64,000 nucleotides of DNA from NCBI RefSeq assembly GCF_014841135.1, contig NZ_JACYTN010000003.1, positions 310,001 to 374,000 on the forward strand. The letters are read 5' to 3'. Under the pieces are notes generated by a model that was not told the DNA's origin, did not search any database, and saw only the letters and a list, made by a program, of their open reading frames with translations. The position numbers and the translations under genes were made by a program. Positions 35,166-44,420 of the stretch are shown in pieces (the first letter of the stretch is position 1; every line of letters starts with the position of its first letter). This DNA is from Paenibacillus arenosi. Lineage in GTDB: Bacteria; Bacillota; Bacilli; Paenibacillales; Paenibacillaceae.

Positions 35166-37064
35166 ATGCTGAAAAGAATTTACCAGACTCATTTTAAACG
35201 CAGGCTATTTAATAAATTAATTGTCGTATACTCTTGTATTGCCCTTATATCGTTGGTAACTTTATCTCTCTTTACCTATCAATTCTTTGTTCGAAAAGAT
35301 ATGAGCTCTATGCTGCTAGAACAGCAGCGTTCGGTTGACGCGATGAATCGCTATTTTGATCAGAAGTACGAAACTTCGCAGCTGCTTATACAGCAGCTTT
35401 ATCAAGACAACGTTCTAATAAGAGATACCGTATACTTTTTGGAAAATGGCTATGAGTCCTACTTACGTTATCGATTAGATACGTACAGCGAGAGCAATAG
35501 CTTCTTTGTGCGGGATTTTCACACGTTCTATGCGAATCAATTTTGGAAAGACTCTGATCTGAAAAATATTGTCCTAGTAAGCCCAAGACAAGGGTTTGCT
35601 TTTATGTATAGCGATAACGGTGTTTTCCGCAAAGTGTATCCGTGGGAAGTTACTCCGGATCCTCAATTTCTCCGAGATCGTTATCCATTGCAAGGCAATG
35701 AATCAAAGGTACCAAATCTAGATGGAGCGGAAGATGTAACGAAGGATATCGATAACTCCAATGCATCCCAGCGCAGCGAGGAGGCAACGAAGCAGGCCTT
35801 AGTGGAGATGGACAAGGAACCATCTGCGCTTCCTTATTTTACGGTAACCAATCGTATCAACAATCCAGATACATTGACGACATCTGGTGAGATTATGATC
35901 GACTTCGGCATCGATGGCATTCGCCACAGATTGGTAGATGCTCAGCAGCTTGATTCCGTTATCGTTTTGAATGAGCAGGATCAAATCATTTATTTCAATA
36001 ATAAGAAAATGGCGACCGCCTATGAGCATAATCGAGCTGAGCTGTTGGCAATGAAGCGCAATCAACCGTTGAAGCTGAAGTTGGATGGCATCGGTGAAAC
36101 GTATGTGACTTTATCGCAAACGAATAAGTTGGGGATGACAGTCGTTTCTATGCTTCCATCGTATGAGGTGACGGATCGGTTGGCTGGTGTACGAACAACA
36201 ATCGGTGTTGTAACGGTATTGTGTGTAATCTTGGTCGTTGGCATCGCTTATGTAACCGTGATTCGTATTTCTAGACGCACGCAAGTTATCGTGAAAGCGA
36301 TGAAGCAAGTACCTGCGGGCAAGCTGGACACACGTATTAATTTTCAGCAGGAAGATGAGTTGTCTGATATTGCACATAGTTTCAATCATATGGTGAACGA
36401 CTTATCGGATTATATTAATCGTGTCTATAAGTCGGAATTGAAACAGAAGCATGCTGAGCTTGTGGCATTACAATCACAGATTAAGCCTCACTTCTTATAT
36501 AACACGCTCGAAGTGATCCGTATGCGTGCTGTAGCGAAAGGTGCACATGATGTGGGTGATATGATTTACAACTTAGCTTCCATTTTCCGTCATATGGTTA
36601 AGGACAAGACGCATATTACACTGCAAGAAGAAATAGAGAACTGCAAGCGCTATTTGGAGCTAACGCGTATTCGCTATCGCGATAAGCTGCAATACACGAT
36701 TGAGATGGATGCTGGTATCGGTGGCTATCAGGTAATGAAGCTGTCGGTACAGCCCATGATCGAGAACTACCTCGTTCATGGCTTGGGATTGGAGCGGACA
36801 GACAATCATGTATGGATACATGTGCTGCGTGAAGAAGATGAACTCATTATCCGTATTCGTGACAATGGTTCGGGTATTCCGCCTGAGCGCTTGCAGCAAC
36901 TGCAAGATGAATTAAGCAGCGATGATTTGCAGGACCATGGCTCTTTAGGCATTAAAAATGTCCATAACCGTCTTCGAATTTTGTACGGCGATGGGGCAGG
37001 AATAGAGATCGACAGTATTTATCAAGAAGGTACAACCGTAACAATACGCATTCCAATAGGCTAG
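35166..37064 (+). CDS. YesM-type sensor histidine kinase
   Basis: A 632-residue membrane kinase: helix at about 17-38, a ~290-residue extracellular sensor, second helix (VVTVLCVILVVGIAYVTVI), HAMP domain (RTQVIVKAMKQVPAGKLDTRI), His-kinase region with phosphoacceptor His in SQIKPHFLYNTLEVIR, and HATPase with N box MIENYLVHG and DNGSGIPPE. It should sense an extracellular sugar, probably manno-oligosaccharide given the neighbours. ATG 35166 is preferred to GTG 35139 on spacing to AAGAGG. The regulator gene follows at 32 bp. Confidence 0.92.
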   Translation: MLKRIYQTHFKRRLFNKLIVVYSCIALISLVTLSLFTYQFFVRKDMSSMLLEQQRSVDAMNRYFDQKYETSQLLIQQLYQDNVLIRDTVYFLENGYESYLRYRLDTYSESNSFFVRDFHTFYANQFWKDSDLKNIVLVSPRQGFAFMYSDNGVFRKVYPWEVTPDPQFLRDRYPLQGNESKVPNLDGAEDVTKDIDNSNASQRSEEATKQALVEMDKEPSALPYFTVTNRINNPDTLTTSGEIMIDFGIDGIRHRLVDAQQLDSVIVLNEQDQIIYFNNKKMATAYEHNRAELLAMKRNQPLKLKLDGIGETYVTLSQTNKLGMTVVSMLPSYEVTDRLAGVRTTIGVVTVLCVILVVGIAYVTVIRISRRTQVIVKAMKQVPAGKLDTRINFQQEDELSDIAHSFNHMVNDLSDYINRVYKSELKQKHAELVALQSQIKPHFLYNTLEVIRMRAVAKGAHDVGDMIYNLASIFRHMVKDKTHITLQEEIENCKRYLELTRIRYRDKLQYTIEMDAGIGGYQVMKLSVQPMIENYLVHGLGLERTDNHVWIHVLREEDELIIRIRDNGSGIPPERLQQLQDELSSDDLQDHGSLGIKNVHNRLRILYGDGAGIEIDSIYQEGTTVTIRIPIG

Positions 37065-37096
37065 TAACGCACGCATCTGATGTGGAGGGATACGAC

Positions 37097-38680
37097 ATGT
37101 TTGAAGTATTTCTAGTAGACGATGAGCCATTCATCATAGAAGGGCTGCAAAGCATTTTAGAATGGAACGATTATGGCTTAACGATTGTAGGCCAGGCTGA
37201 AAATGGGGAAGCGGCTTGGCAGGCTTTACAGGAGAGGCCAGTGGATTTGGTTGTGACGGATATTATGATGCCGAAAATGACAGGGCTGCAACTCATCGAG
37301 CGTATGAAGACTACGCATCCCCATACACGTTTCATTATTTTGAGCGGCTACAATGAATTCGGTTATGTGAAGGAAGGCATTAAGCTTGGGGTAGAGAACT
37401 ATTTGCTGAAGCCGATTAACCTAGAGGAATTCCGCTCTACCTTGGAGACAACTGTACAGAAGATGGAGCAGTCGCGCTCTAGCCAGTTGGTTGAGCAGCA
37501 TAATCGTGATATTTTGCGTGAAAACGTATTGTATCGTTGGGTACGAGATCAGATTCATATGGAGGAGCTGCAGCAGCGAGCGGACATGCTAAATTTACAA
37601 TTTAAGCATGCGTATTATTGGACGGTACTCGTTCGCATGGAAGGTGAGATCGCCCTCGATAGGCAACAGGCCCAGCAAGAACAGTTGTGGCGTATTGCAA
37701 ATGACTATATTCGCTCGTACGAATACAGCTTTATTGTGCGTGAATGGGACGGCGAAGTTGTGTTTGTATTCGGAATAGGAGATACACAGTCCGATAAAGA
37801 ACAACTGCTAGGATCGCTGCGTCATTGGAAGCAGGAGACGGAACAAAAGCTGGACGGCATCACTCTACAGATGACAACAGGCAGTATTCAGGCGGGCTAT
37901 ACGAAAGCAGCGCAAAGCTATGCTCATGCGAAGCAGATTCAGCCCTACCATCTTGTGCGGATGGACGAAAATATTTTGGATTACGAGGAAGCGATGCGCT
38001 ACCGTTCCTCAAGGCCAGCCTCTTTGCAGCCTGACGTTGAGTCCTATGTGCGGTTGTTGTACGCCAAAAATAGGGAGCAACTGCATGAGCAATTGGAGCA
38101 GGACTTCCTCCACCTTACAGAAACAGATGGGGCAGAGCCGCGTGATGTGCGCAATTTTGCTGTTGAGCTGTTAATGGTATGGAAGCAGTCTATTAAGGAG
38201 ACAGCTGTTCAGCTTCCTGTTAAGGATATTGATTGGTTTAGTGAAGTCTATCGCTTGCATTCGCTAGATGCGATAAGAGAACATGTGGAGAAAATAGCGG
38301 ACCATCTGATCGACTTACTTACACAGCCGCAAGATATGTCTCCGGTTATCAAACAGGTGCTGCAGCATATGGAGGAGCGCTATGCGGAAGAGCTGTCGTT
38401 GAAGACGCTAAGCCAGGTGTACAACATTAATCCTGTATATTTGGGACAACTGTTCCAGAAAGAAATGAACGGTACGTTCTCTGATCATTTGAACAAGACA
38501 CGTATTAAAAATGCGAAGCGCCTATTAGTAGAGACGCACTATCGCATGACCGAAATTGCTGAGAAAGTGGGCTATTGGGATAAAAGTTATTTTTACAAAC
38601 AGTTTAAAAAGTATGTGGGTACTTCACCTAAAGAGTATCGGGAAATACGAAGCGGTGTGGATCAAGAACTCCGTTCTTAA
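37097..38680 (+). CDS. YesN-type response regulator with AraC DNA-binding domain
   Basis: A 527-residue regulator: receiver domain (FLVDDEPFIIEGLQ; phospho-Asp in VVTDIMMPKMTG; KPINLEEF), a long middle region, and a C-terminal AraC double helix-turn-helix (LSLKTLSQVYNINPVYLGQL and MTEIAEKVGYWDKSYFYKQF). GGAGGG lies before ATG 37097; ATG 37082 is too close to any ribosome site. It likely activates the sugar ABC operon 0.6 kb downstream through the repeated 24-bp motif. Confidence 0.93.
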   Translation: MFEVFLVDDEPFIIEGLQSILEWNDYGLTIVGQAENGEAAWQALQERPVDLVVTDIMMPKMTGLQLIERMKTTHPHTRFIILSGYNEFGYVKEGIKLGVENYLLKPINLEEFRSTLETTVQKMEQSRSSQLVEQHNRDILRENVLYRWVRDQIHMEELQQRADMLNLQFKHAYYWTVLVRMEGEIALDRQQAQQEQLWRIANDYIRSYEYSFIVREWDGEVVFVFGIGDTQSDKEQLLGSLRHWKQETEQKLDGITLQMTTGSIQAGYTKAAQSYAHAKQIQPYHLVRMDENILDYEEAMRYRSSRPASLQPDVESYVRLLYAKNREQLHEQLEQDFLHLTETDGAEPRDVRNFAVELLMVWKQSIKETAVQLPVKDIDWFSEVYRLHSLDAIREHVEKIADHLIDLLTQPQDMSPVIKQVLQHMEERYAEELSLKTLSQVYNINPVYLGQLFQKEMNGTFSDHLNKTRIKNAKRLLVETHYRMTEIAEKVGYWDKSYFYKQFKKYVGTSPKEYREIRSGVDQELRS

Positions 38681-38738
38681 TAGTAAGGTATCGAATGGAA
38701 CGCGTTCTTACATGGAAGGATATTGGACGTTGCCTATT

Positions 38739-38922
38739 CTAACGGTCACTAATGACGTTATTTTAGTTAAATTGGGTGTAGTAGAATTTTAACGGTCGTC
38801 AGAGCGCCTATTCTAGCAAAATGGTGAATAGCTTCGCTCTGTGTGGCAAATAAGCTCTCTGACATCCCTTACATTTCAAAATAAGCAAATATAGGCTGAT
38901 TAGCCTCTGTGGCGACCGTTAG
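38739..38922 (+). repeat. Dispersed 184-bp intergenic repeat, copy C
   Basis: Starts CTAACGGTCACTAATGACG and ends CCTCTGTGGCGACCGTTAG; same length and orientation as copy A and alike along its whole length. It sits between the response regulator gene and the sugar transporter operon. Confidence 0.8.
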
Positions 38923-39069
38923 TGAAATTATGATGTACATGTGCTTGGAGCATCTTCTTTATTTCGCACTATTCGCTATCCGTCCCTTCTTATTGTTAGG
39001 TTGCCGAATACTCAGGTAATAAAAATCCCTCATTGAAGGGTAAGAAATCGACTTACAGACATGATTGCA

Positions 39070-39129
39070 TTTTGAATATTATGATAATCAACAGGCATGC
39101 TCCACTTTTGAATATTTGGATAATCAACA
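39070..39129 (+). promoter_or_regulatory. Direct repeat of a 24-bp motif, candidate YesN operator
   Basis: TTTTGAATATT-3-ATAATCAACA occurs at 39070-39093 and again at 39106-39129, 22 of 24 bases identical, 36 bp apart. AraC-type activators bind paired direct repeats upstream of promoters. It lies 180-240 bp before the sugar permease gene. Confidence 0.55.
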
Positions 39130-39309
39130 ACCGTGATAACAGGCTTACTAAGCTATATGTATGAAGGGTATTCCTCATTTGGTGTCCTAATTATAGCCAA
39201 TGTAAGCCCTTTCTTTATTTTGTACACCAAATCTAAAGTTTGTTGACTATAGAAAATACCCCAGATCCGTTACGCTTAATTTACATTAAAGCAACGGGGG
39301 ATGAATCGG

Positions 39310-40248
39310 ATGCAAACGATTATGAACAGCTTAAAGAACCTCTATCGCAACCGGATCTTTCTTCTCATGGTACTCCCGGGAGCACTATGGTTCTTGTTCT
39401 TCTCCTACCTGCCGATGCTCGGAACTGTTATCGCTTTCAAAGACTATCGAATTCATCGAGATGGATTCTTTGCTGGCTTGATGCAGAGTGAATGGGTAGG
39501 CTTCGAGAACTTCGAATATTTGTTCAGTACGAATGATGCTTTCTTAATTACTAGGAACACGATTTTGTATAACTTTGTGTTTATCATTTTAGGTTTGGTA
39601 TGTTCCGTCGCAATGGCTATCATCCTAAGCGAGATTGTGAACAAGCGCCTAGCAAAGGTCTATCAAACAGGTATGTTCTTGCCGCACTTCTTGTCTTGGG
39701 TTATCGTTAGCTACTTTACATTCAGTTTCCTGAGTGTAGACAAAGGGGTTATGAACCAAATTCTTGCTTGGTTCGGTGCGGATCCTATTTCATGGTACTC
39801 CGAGACGAAGTATTGGCCTTACATTCTGACCTTTATGAACATATGGAAAGGCGTCGGTTACTCCAGCGTTGTTTACTTAGCAGCGATTGTTGGTATCGAT
39901 AAAACGTATTATGAAGCTGCGATGATTGACGGAGCGAGCAAATGGCAGCAAATTCGCCATATCACGCTTCCATCTATTACACCATTAATTACGATTTTGA
40001 CGCTGCTTGCGATTGGTCGTATTTTCTACGCAGACTTCGGTTTGTTCTATCAAATACCGCGGAACTCTGGTCCGCTGTATCCGGTTACGAACGTTATCGA
40101 TACGTACGTCTATCGTGGATTGAAGGCGACAGGGGAAATTACGATGAGTACGGCAGCAGGTCTATATCAGTCGTTCATCGGCTTCATTCTCGTCATCACA
40201 TCAAACTGGATCGTACGAAAATCCAACAAAGACAACGCGTTGTTCTAA
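39310..40248 (+). CDS. Sugar ABC transporter permease (LplB-like)
   Basis: A 312-residue inner membrane protein of the oligosaccharide permease family: six hydrophobic helices and the coupling loop YEAAMIDGASKWQQIRHITLP. Members of the LplB/YteP group take polysaccharide-derived oligomers. ATG 39310 fits the CGGGGGAT ribosome site; ATG 39301 would overlap it. It pairs with the next permease and the binding protein; the ATPase must be encoded elsewhere (shared MsmX-type, inference). Confidence 0.9.
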   Translation: MQTIMNSLKNLYRNRIFLLMVLPGALWFLFFSYLPMLGTVIAFKDYRIHRDGFFAGLMQSEWVGFENFEYLFSTNDAFLITRNTILYNFVFIILGLVCSVAMAIILSEIVNKRLAKVYQTGMFLPHFLSWVIVSYFTFSFLSVDKGVMNQILAWFGADPISWYSETKYWPYILTFMNIWKGVGYSSVVYLAAIVGIDKTYYEAAMIDGASKWQQIRHITLPSITPLITILTLLAIGRIFYADFGLFYQIPRNSGPLYPVTNVIDTYVYRGLKATGEITMSTAAGLYQSFIGFILVITSNWIVRKSNKDNALF

Positions 40249-40265
40249 CGTAGGGAGGACTGACT

Positions 40266-41183
40266 ATGCGCAAGAAAAAACACCGCGACGTCCACCATCT
40301 CTCACCGATGATGAATCTGGTGTTCAATATTATCGCAGGCGGATTCGCTTTACTCTGTGTATTCCCGTTCTTATTCGTCATCATTATCTCATTTACGGAT
40401 GAGGCGGCGTTGAACAAAAATGGATATTCGATCTGGCCTGAAAAATGGAGCTTCGCTGCTTATGAGTACATTTTCAAAGCAGGCGATCAATTGCTTCGTT
40501 CTTACGGGGTAACGATCTTCATTACCATAGTAGGTACACTCATTAGCTTGGTTACGATTTGTTTGTTCGCTTATGCAATATCTCGGAAGAACTTCAAGTA
40601 TCGCGGGTTCTTCTCCTTCATGGCCTTTTTCACGATGCTATTCAACGGCGGTCTTGTACCAACATACATGGTCGCTACGCAAGTGTTGGACTTGAAAGAC
40701 AGCATTTGGGCTTTGATCCTGCCATTGGCGGTAAACGCATTCTACATCTTAATTATGCGTACGTTTTACAGCACCTCTGTTCCAGATGCGATCATCGAAT
40801 CTGCGAAAATTGATGGTGCGGGCGAACTGAGAGCATTCATCACAATCGTGCTGCCGATCTCCTTGCCAGGTATCGCGACGATTGGATTGTTCTCGACGCT
40901 AGGCTATTGGAACGACTGGTTCAATGCTTTGCTCTACATCGACAATCCGAACATCGTTCCATTGCAAGCGATGCTGATGCGAATTGAGAACAGTATGCAA
41001 TTCTTGATGAACAATGCGCAGCTAAGTGCATCCGGTCAATCGTTGGAACTCATGCGTTCCTTGCCTGCAGAAGCAACGCGAATGGCACTTGTCGTACTGG
41101 CAACGGTACCTATCGCTTGTGCGTATCCGTTCTTCCAACGCTACTTCGTTCAAGGTTTGACGATTGGTGCAGTAAAAGAGTAA
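40266..41183 (+). CDS. Sugar ABC transporter permease (LplC/YtcP-like)
   Basis: A 305-residue permease with six helices and coupling loop IESAKIDGAGELRAFITIVLP. CarB/LplC branch of sugar permeases. TAGGGAGGAC precedes the ATG; 17 bp after the first permease. Second membrane subunit of the manno-oligosaccharide importer (substrate inferred from the mannosidases). Confidence 0.92.
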   Translation: MRKKKHRDVHHLSPMMNLVFNIIAGGFALLCVFPFLFVIIISFTDEAALNKNGYSIWPEKWSFAAYEYIFKAGDQLLRSYGVTIFITIVGTLISLVTICLFAYAISRKNFKYRGFFSFMAFFTMLFNGGLVPTYMVATQVLDLKDSIWALILPLAVNAFYILIMRTFYSTSVPDAIIESAKIDGAGELRAFITIVLPISLPGIATIGLFSTLGYWNDWFNALLYIDNPNIVPLQAMLMRIENSMQFLMNNAQLSASGQSLELMRSLPAEATRMALVVLATVPIACAYPFFQRYFVQGLTIGAVKE

Positions 41184-41294
41184 TGCCGGGTATTCCTGCT
41201 CTGGCCACTGAGTGATAGGGGATTCAGGGTCATCGTGGTCAGAGCAGACACCATATATGCAATTCATCACGCTTATACAAAGGGGTTGACAAGA

Positions 41295-42776
41295 ATGGCT
41301 AAAGCAAAAAAATTGCTCATGATGACGTTCTGTCTCGTAATGGTCGCTTCTCTTGTTCTCACAGGCTGCGGCAGTAAAAAAGAAGCAACTGGCGGTAGCA
41401 CAGAAGGCACAGCTGAAAAGCCAGTTGAGCTAATCTGGTACACAATCGGTACTCCACAAAAAGACGTTGACAAAGTAATGGCAAAAGTCAGCGAGTATAC
41501 GAAAGAAAAAATCGGTGCAACCGTCAAGATGAAAATGTATGATTGGGGCGAGTACAACGAGAAGATGCAAGTAATCGCGAACTCTGGTGAGCCTTACGAC
41601 ATCGCGTTCACAGCTTCTTGGGCATTCGACTATGTAACAAACGCGAAGAAAGGTGCTTTCCTAGCTCTTGATGACCTTATGGCAACAAAAGGCCAAGATA
41701 TCGCGAAGAACGTTCACCCTTCCTTCCTAGAAGGTGCGAAGATTGATGGCAAGACGTATGCAATTCCAGTTAACAAAGAGTTGCCTGCACAGAAAGTATT
41801 CCGCTTCAACAAGAAGTATGTAGATAAATACGGTATCGACTACAAAAACGTGAAAACGCTTCAAGATCTTGAGCCGATCCTCGCGAAAGTAAAAGCAGGC
41901 GAGCCAGGCATGTATCCGCTATCTGCGGATAAGCAGTTCAAATTCGGCTTGAACTACGACTTGATTTCTGAGAACTTGCCGATCGGTGTAGCTTTGAATG
42001 ACACAAATGAGCTAAAGCTTGTGAACGTTCTTGAGCAGCCTGATACGATGAAAGACTTGGAAACGATGCATGAGTACTACAAAAAAGGTTACCTGAAGAA
42101 AGATGCTTCTACGGCTTCCAGCGGAGATGAAATGAAAACAGGTAACTGGCTTGTAGATATGCCAGATACACAACCTTTCGCTGACGCATTGTGGTCTCAA
42201 TCTATGGGTTATGAAGTTGTTTCTACACCTTACACGAAACCATATGTATACAACTGGTCTGTAATGGGTGCGATGCATGCGGTATCTGCTAACTCTGCAT
42301 ACCCAGAGAAAGCAGTAGAGTTCTTGAACTTGCTGAACTCTGACAAGACACTTCGTAACATGATCAACCATGGTATCGAAGGCGAGCACTTCAAGCGTAT
42401 TGACGCAGAAACAATCGAATTCTTGCCTGCTAAGACAGAAGGCTATGATATGCCAGGCTTCACATTGGGTAACTTCTTCCTCTTGGATAAGCTGCCTACA
42501 GACCCTAAAGACAAATGGGAGCAATTCGAGAAGTTTAACAACTCTGCTGAAAATGCACCATTGCTTGGATTCCACTTCAACGCAGATAAAGTGAAATCTG
42601 AAGTGGCAGCATTGCAAAACGTAAAAGAAGAGTTCTACGCTTCCTTGTTCACAGGTACAGTAGACCCTAAAGTTTATGTTCCTAAAGCAATCGAGAAGTT
42701 CAAAGCAGCGGGCTTGGATAAAGTTCAAGCTGAAATGCAATTGCAATTGGATGAGTGGAAAGCATCCAAAAAATAA
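41295..42776 (+). CDS. Extracellular solute-binding lipoprotein (LplA-like)
   Basis: A 493-residue substrate-binding lipoprotein: lipobox LVLTGC, then a large two-lobe domain (VELIWYTIGTPQKDVDKVMA; NSGEPYDIAFTASWAFDYV). Size and layout fit LplA/YtcQ proteins. AAAGGGG lies before ATG 41295; the frame from 41235 has no good start. The gene is unusually rich in GC-ending Paenibacillus-type codons of highly expressed genes, fitting an abundant binding protein (impression). Confidence 0.92.
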   Translation: MAKAKKLLMMTFCLVMVASLVLTGCGSKKEATGGSTEGTAEKPVELIWYTIGTPQKDVDKVMAKVSEYTKEKIGATVKMKMYDWGEYNEKMQVIANSGEPYDIAFTASWAFDYVTNAKKGAFLALDDLMATKGQDIAKNVHPSFLEGAKIDGKTYAIPVNKELPAQKVFRFNKKYVDKYGIDYKNVKTLQDLEPILAKVKAGEPGMYPLSADKQFKFGLNYDLISENLPIGVALNDTNELKLVNVLEQPDTMKDLETMHEYYKKGYLKKDASTASSGDEMKTGNWLVDMPDTQPFADALWSQSMGYEVVSTPYTKPYVYNWSVMGAMHAVSANSAYPEKAVEFLNLLNSDKTLRNMINHGIEGEHFKRIDAETIEFLPAKTEGYDMPGFTLGNFFLLDKLPTDPKDKWEQFEKFNNSAENAPLLGFHFNADKVKSEVAALQNVKEEFYASLFTGTVDPKVYVPKAIEKFKAAGLDKVQAEMQLQLDEWKASKK

Positions 42777-42868
42777 GTTTTGATGTGATTGGGCGAACCT
42801 TCGTCTGTTGCAGCATTGACAACAAGAATGGAACATCCGCAAAAGCGAAGTGAATAGCCCGATCTATG

Positions 42869-42900
42869 CAATCAGGTGGAGCATCGGCTTCACCTGATTG
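42869..42900 (+). terminator. Hairpin between the binding protein and GH125 genes
   Basis: CAATCAGGTG / CACCTGATTG, 10 bp, 12-base loop, followed by TGTCTTAT. Weak T-run, so it may only reduce read-through or protect the upstream mRNA from decay. Confidence 0.5.
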
Positions 42901-43012
42901 TGTCTTATAAGAGCATTCGACTACAACAGCGATCGTAAAAATGATTTGTTCTTAAAACGACAGGCAAGCCTATGTACTTTTCAATGCCCTAGGAGAGAAG
43001 GAGAGAATCGAT

Positions 43013-44296
43013 ATGGAACGTCTACCCCAAGCCGTACTTCGCGTGATGGAAGAAGCATCAACTCGATTAAACGATAATGAGAAACTGAAGCAGCTGTTCC
43101 TCAACTGTTTCCCTAATACGTTGAAAACAACGACGAAACTGCATGAAGATGGCACTTCGTACGTGTTCACAGGTGATATTCCAGCGATGTGGCTTCGCGA
43201 TTCCAGCGCCCAAGTTCGCCAGTACTTGCCTTTGGCGGCAGAAGATGCAGACGTACGCCGCATTATTGCTGGCCTTGTACGTAAGCAACTGAAATATATT
43301 CAGATCGATCCGTATGCCAACGCATTCAACGAGACGCCTGTCCCACTAGAAGAGATTCATCACCGTGATATAACGGAGCTGAACGGCTGGGTATGGGAGC
43401 GCAAATACGAGATTGATTCCCTCTGCTATCCGATTCAACTTGGTTACTTGTACTGGAAGACAACAGGCGATGCATCGTTGTTCGATAGCGAATTCCGCCA
43501 TGTTGCACATATCATTATGAACTTGTGGACGACAGAGCAGCGTCATTTCGAGCAGTCTTCTTATCGCTTCCAGCGTCAAGATTGTCGCCCTACAGATACG
43601 CTCAAAAACAATGGCATGGGTATGCCCGTTAACTATACAGGCATGACTTGGTCTGCTTTCCGTCCAAGTGATGATGCATGTACGTTCGGCTATTTAATCC
43701 CGTCCAACATGTTTGCAGTGGTCGTTCTTCGTTACCTCGAAGAGATTGCACGCGACGTGTATCAAGATGAGCTGTTCGCAGAGAAGGCGCGTAGATTAGG
43801 CACAGAGATTGATGAAGGCATTCAAGCCTATGGTATCTTCCATCACCCGAAATACGGAAAAGTATATGCTTATGAAACAGACGGATATGGCAACCACAAC
43901 TTAATGGATGACGCGAACGTACCGAGCTTGCTCGCGATTCCGTACCTTGGTTATACGACGGCTGACGATCCGATCTATCAAAATACTAGAAAGCTCATTT
44001 TAAGTGAAGATAATCCATACTACTACGCAGGCAAGCAAGCACGCGGTATTGGTAGCCCGCATACGCCGAAAGATTACATCTGGCATATTGCTTTGTCAAT
44101 GCAAGGCTTGACGGCTGCTACAGATGAGGAGATTCAAGAAGTTATCGCAATGCTAGTAGATACAGATGCAGAGCTAGGCTATATGCACGAAGGCTTCCAC
44201 AAAGACGATGCAAAGCATTTCACGCGCGAATGGTTCGCTTGGTCGAACAGCTTGTTCTCTGAGCTCATCTATCGTGAATTCTGGTTGAAGAAATAG
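43013..44296 (+). CDS. Glycoside hydrolase family 125 exo-alpha-1,6-mannosidase
   Basis: A 427-residue cytoplasmic enzyme (no signal peptide) removing non-reducing alpha-1,6-mannose, metal independent. Family features: TGDIPAMWLRDSSAQVRQYLP, KYEIDSLCYPIQLGYLYWK, TWSAFRPSDDACTFGYLIPSNMFA and the C-terminal KHFTREWFAWSNSLFSEL. Length normal. GGAGAGAAGGAGAG precedes the ATG. Placed between the importer and a GH38 mannosidase, it would trim imported N-glycan or yeast mannan fragments. Confidence 0.95.
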   Translation: MERLPQAVLRVMEEASTRLNDNEKLKQLFLNCFPNTLKTTTKLHEDGTSYVFTGDIPAMWLRDSSAQVRQYLPLAAEDADVRRIIAGLVRKQLKYIQIDPYANAFNETPVPLEEIHHRDITELNGWVWERKYEIDSLCYPIQLGYLYWKTTGDASLFDSEFRHVAHIIMNLWTTEQRHFEQSSYRFQRQDCRPTDTLKNNGMGMPVNYTGMTWSAFRPSDDACTFGYLIPSNMFAVVVLRYLEEIARDVYQDELFAEKARRLGTEIDEGIQAYGIFHHPKYGKVYAYETDGYGNHNLMDDANVPSLLAIPYLGYTTADDPIYQNTRKLILSEDNPYYYAGKQARGIGSPHTPKDYIWHIALSMQGLTAATDEEIQEVIAMLVDTDAELGYMHEGFHKDDAKHFTREWFAWSNSLFSELIYREFWLKK

Positions 44297-44420
44297 AAGG
44301 CAAGAACATAGGAACTGGAATACAACAGTGAACGGAAACATGATCTACTAACCAAACTCAGACAATGATAGTCATAAAAATCATTTCTAAACGCCCTTCT
44401 ATTGGAGAGGAGAGACAACA

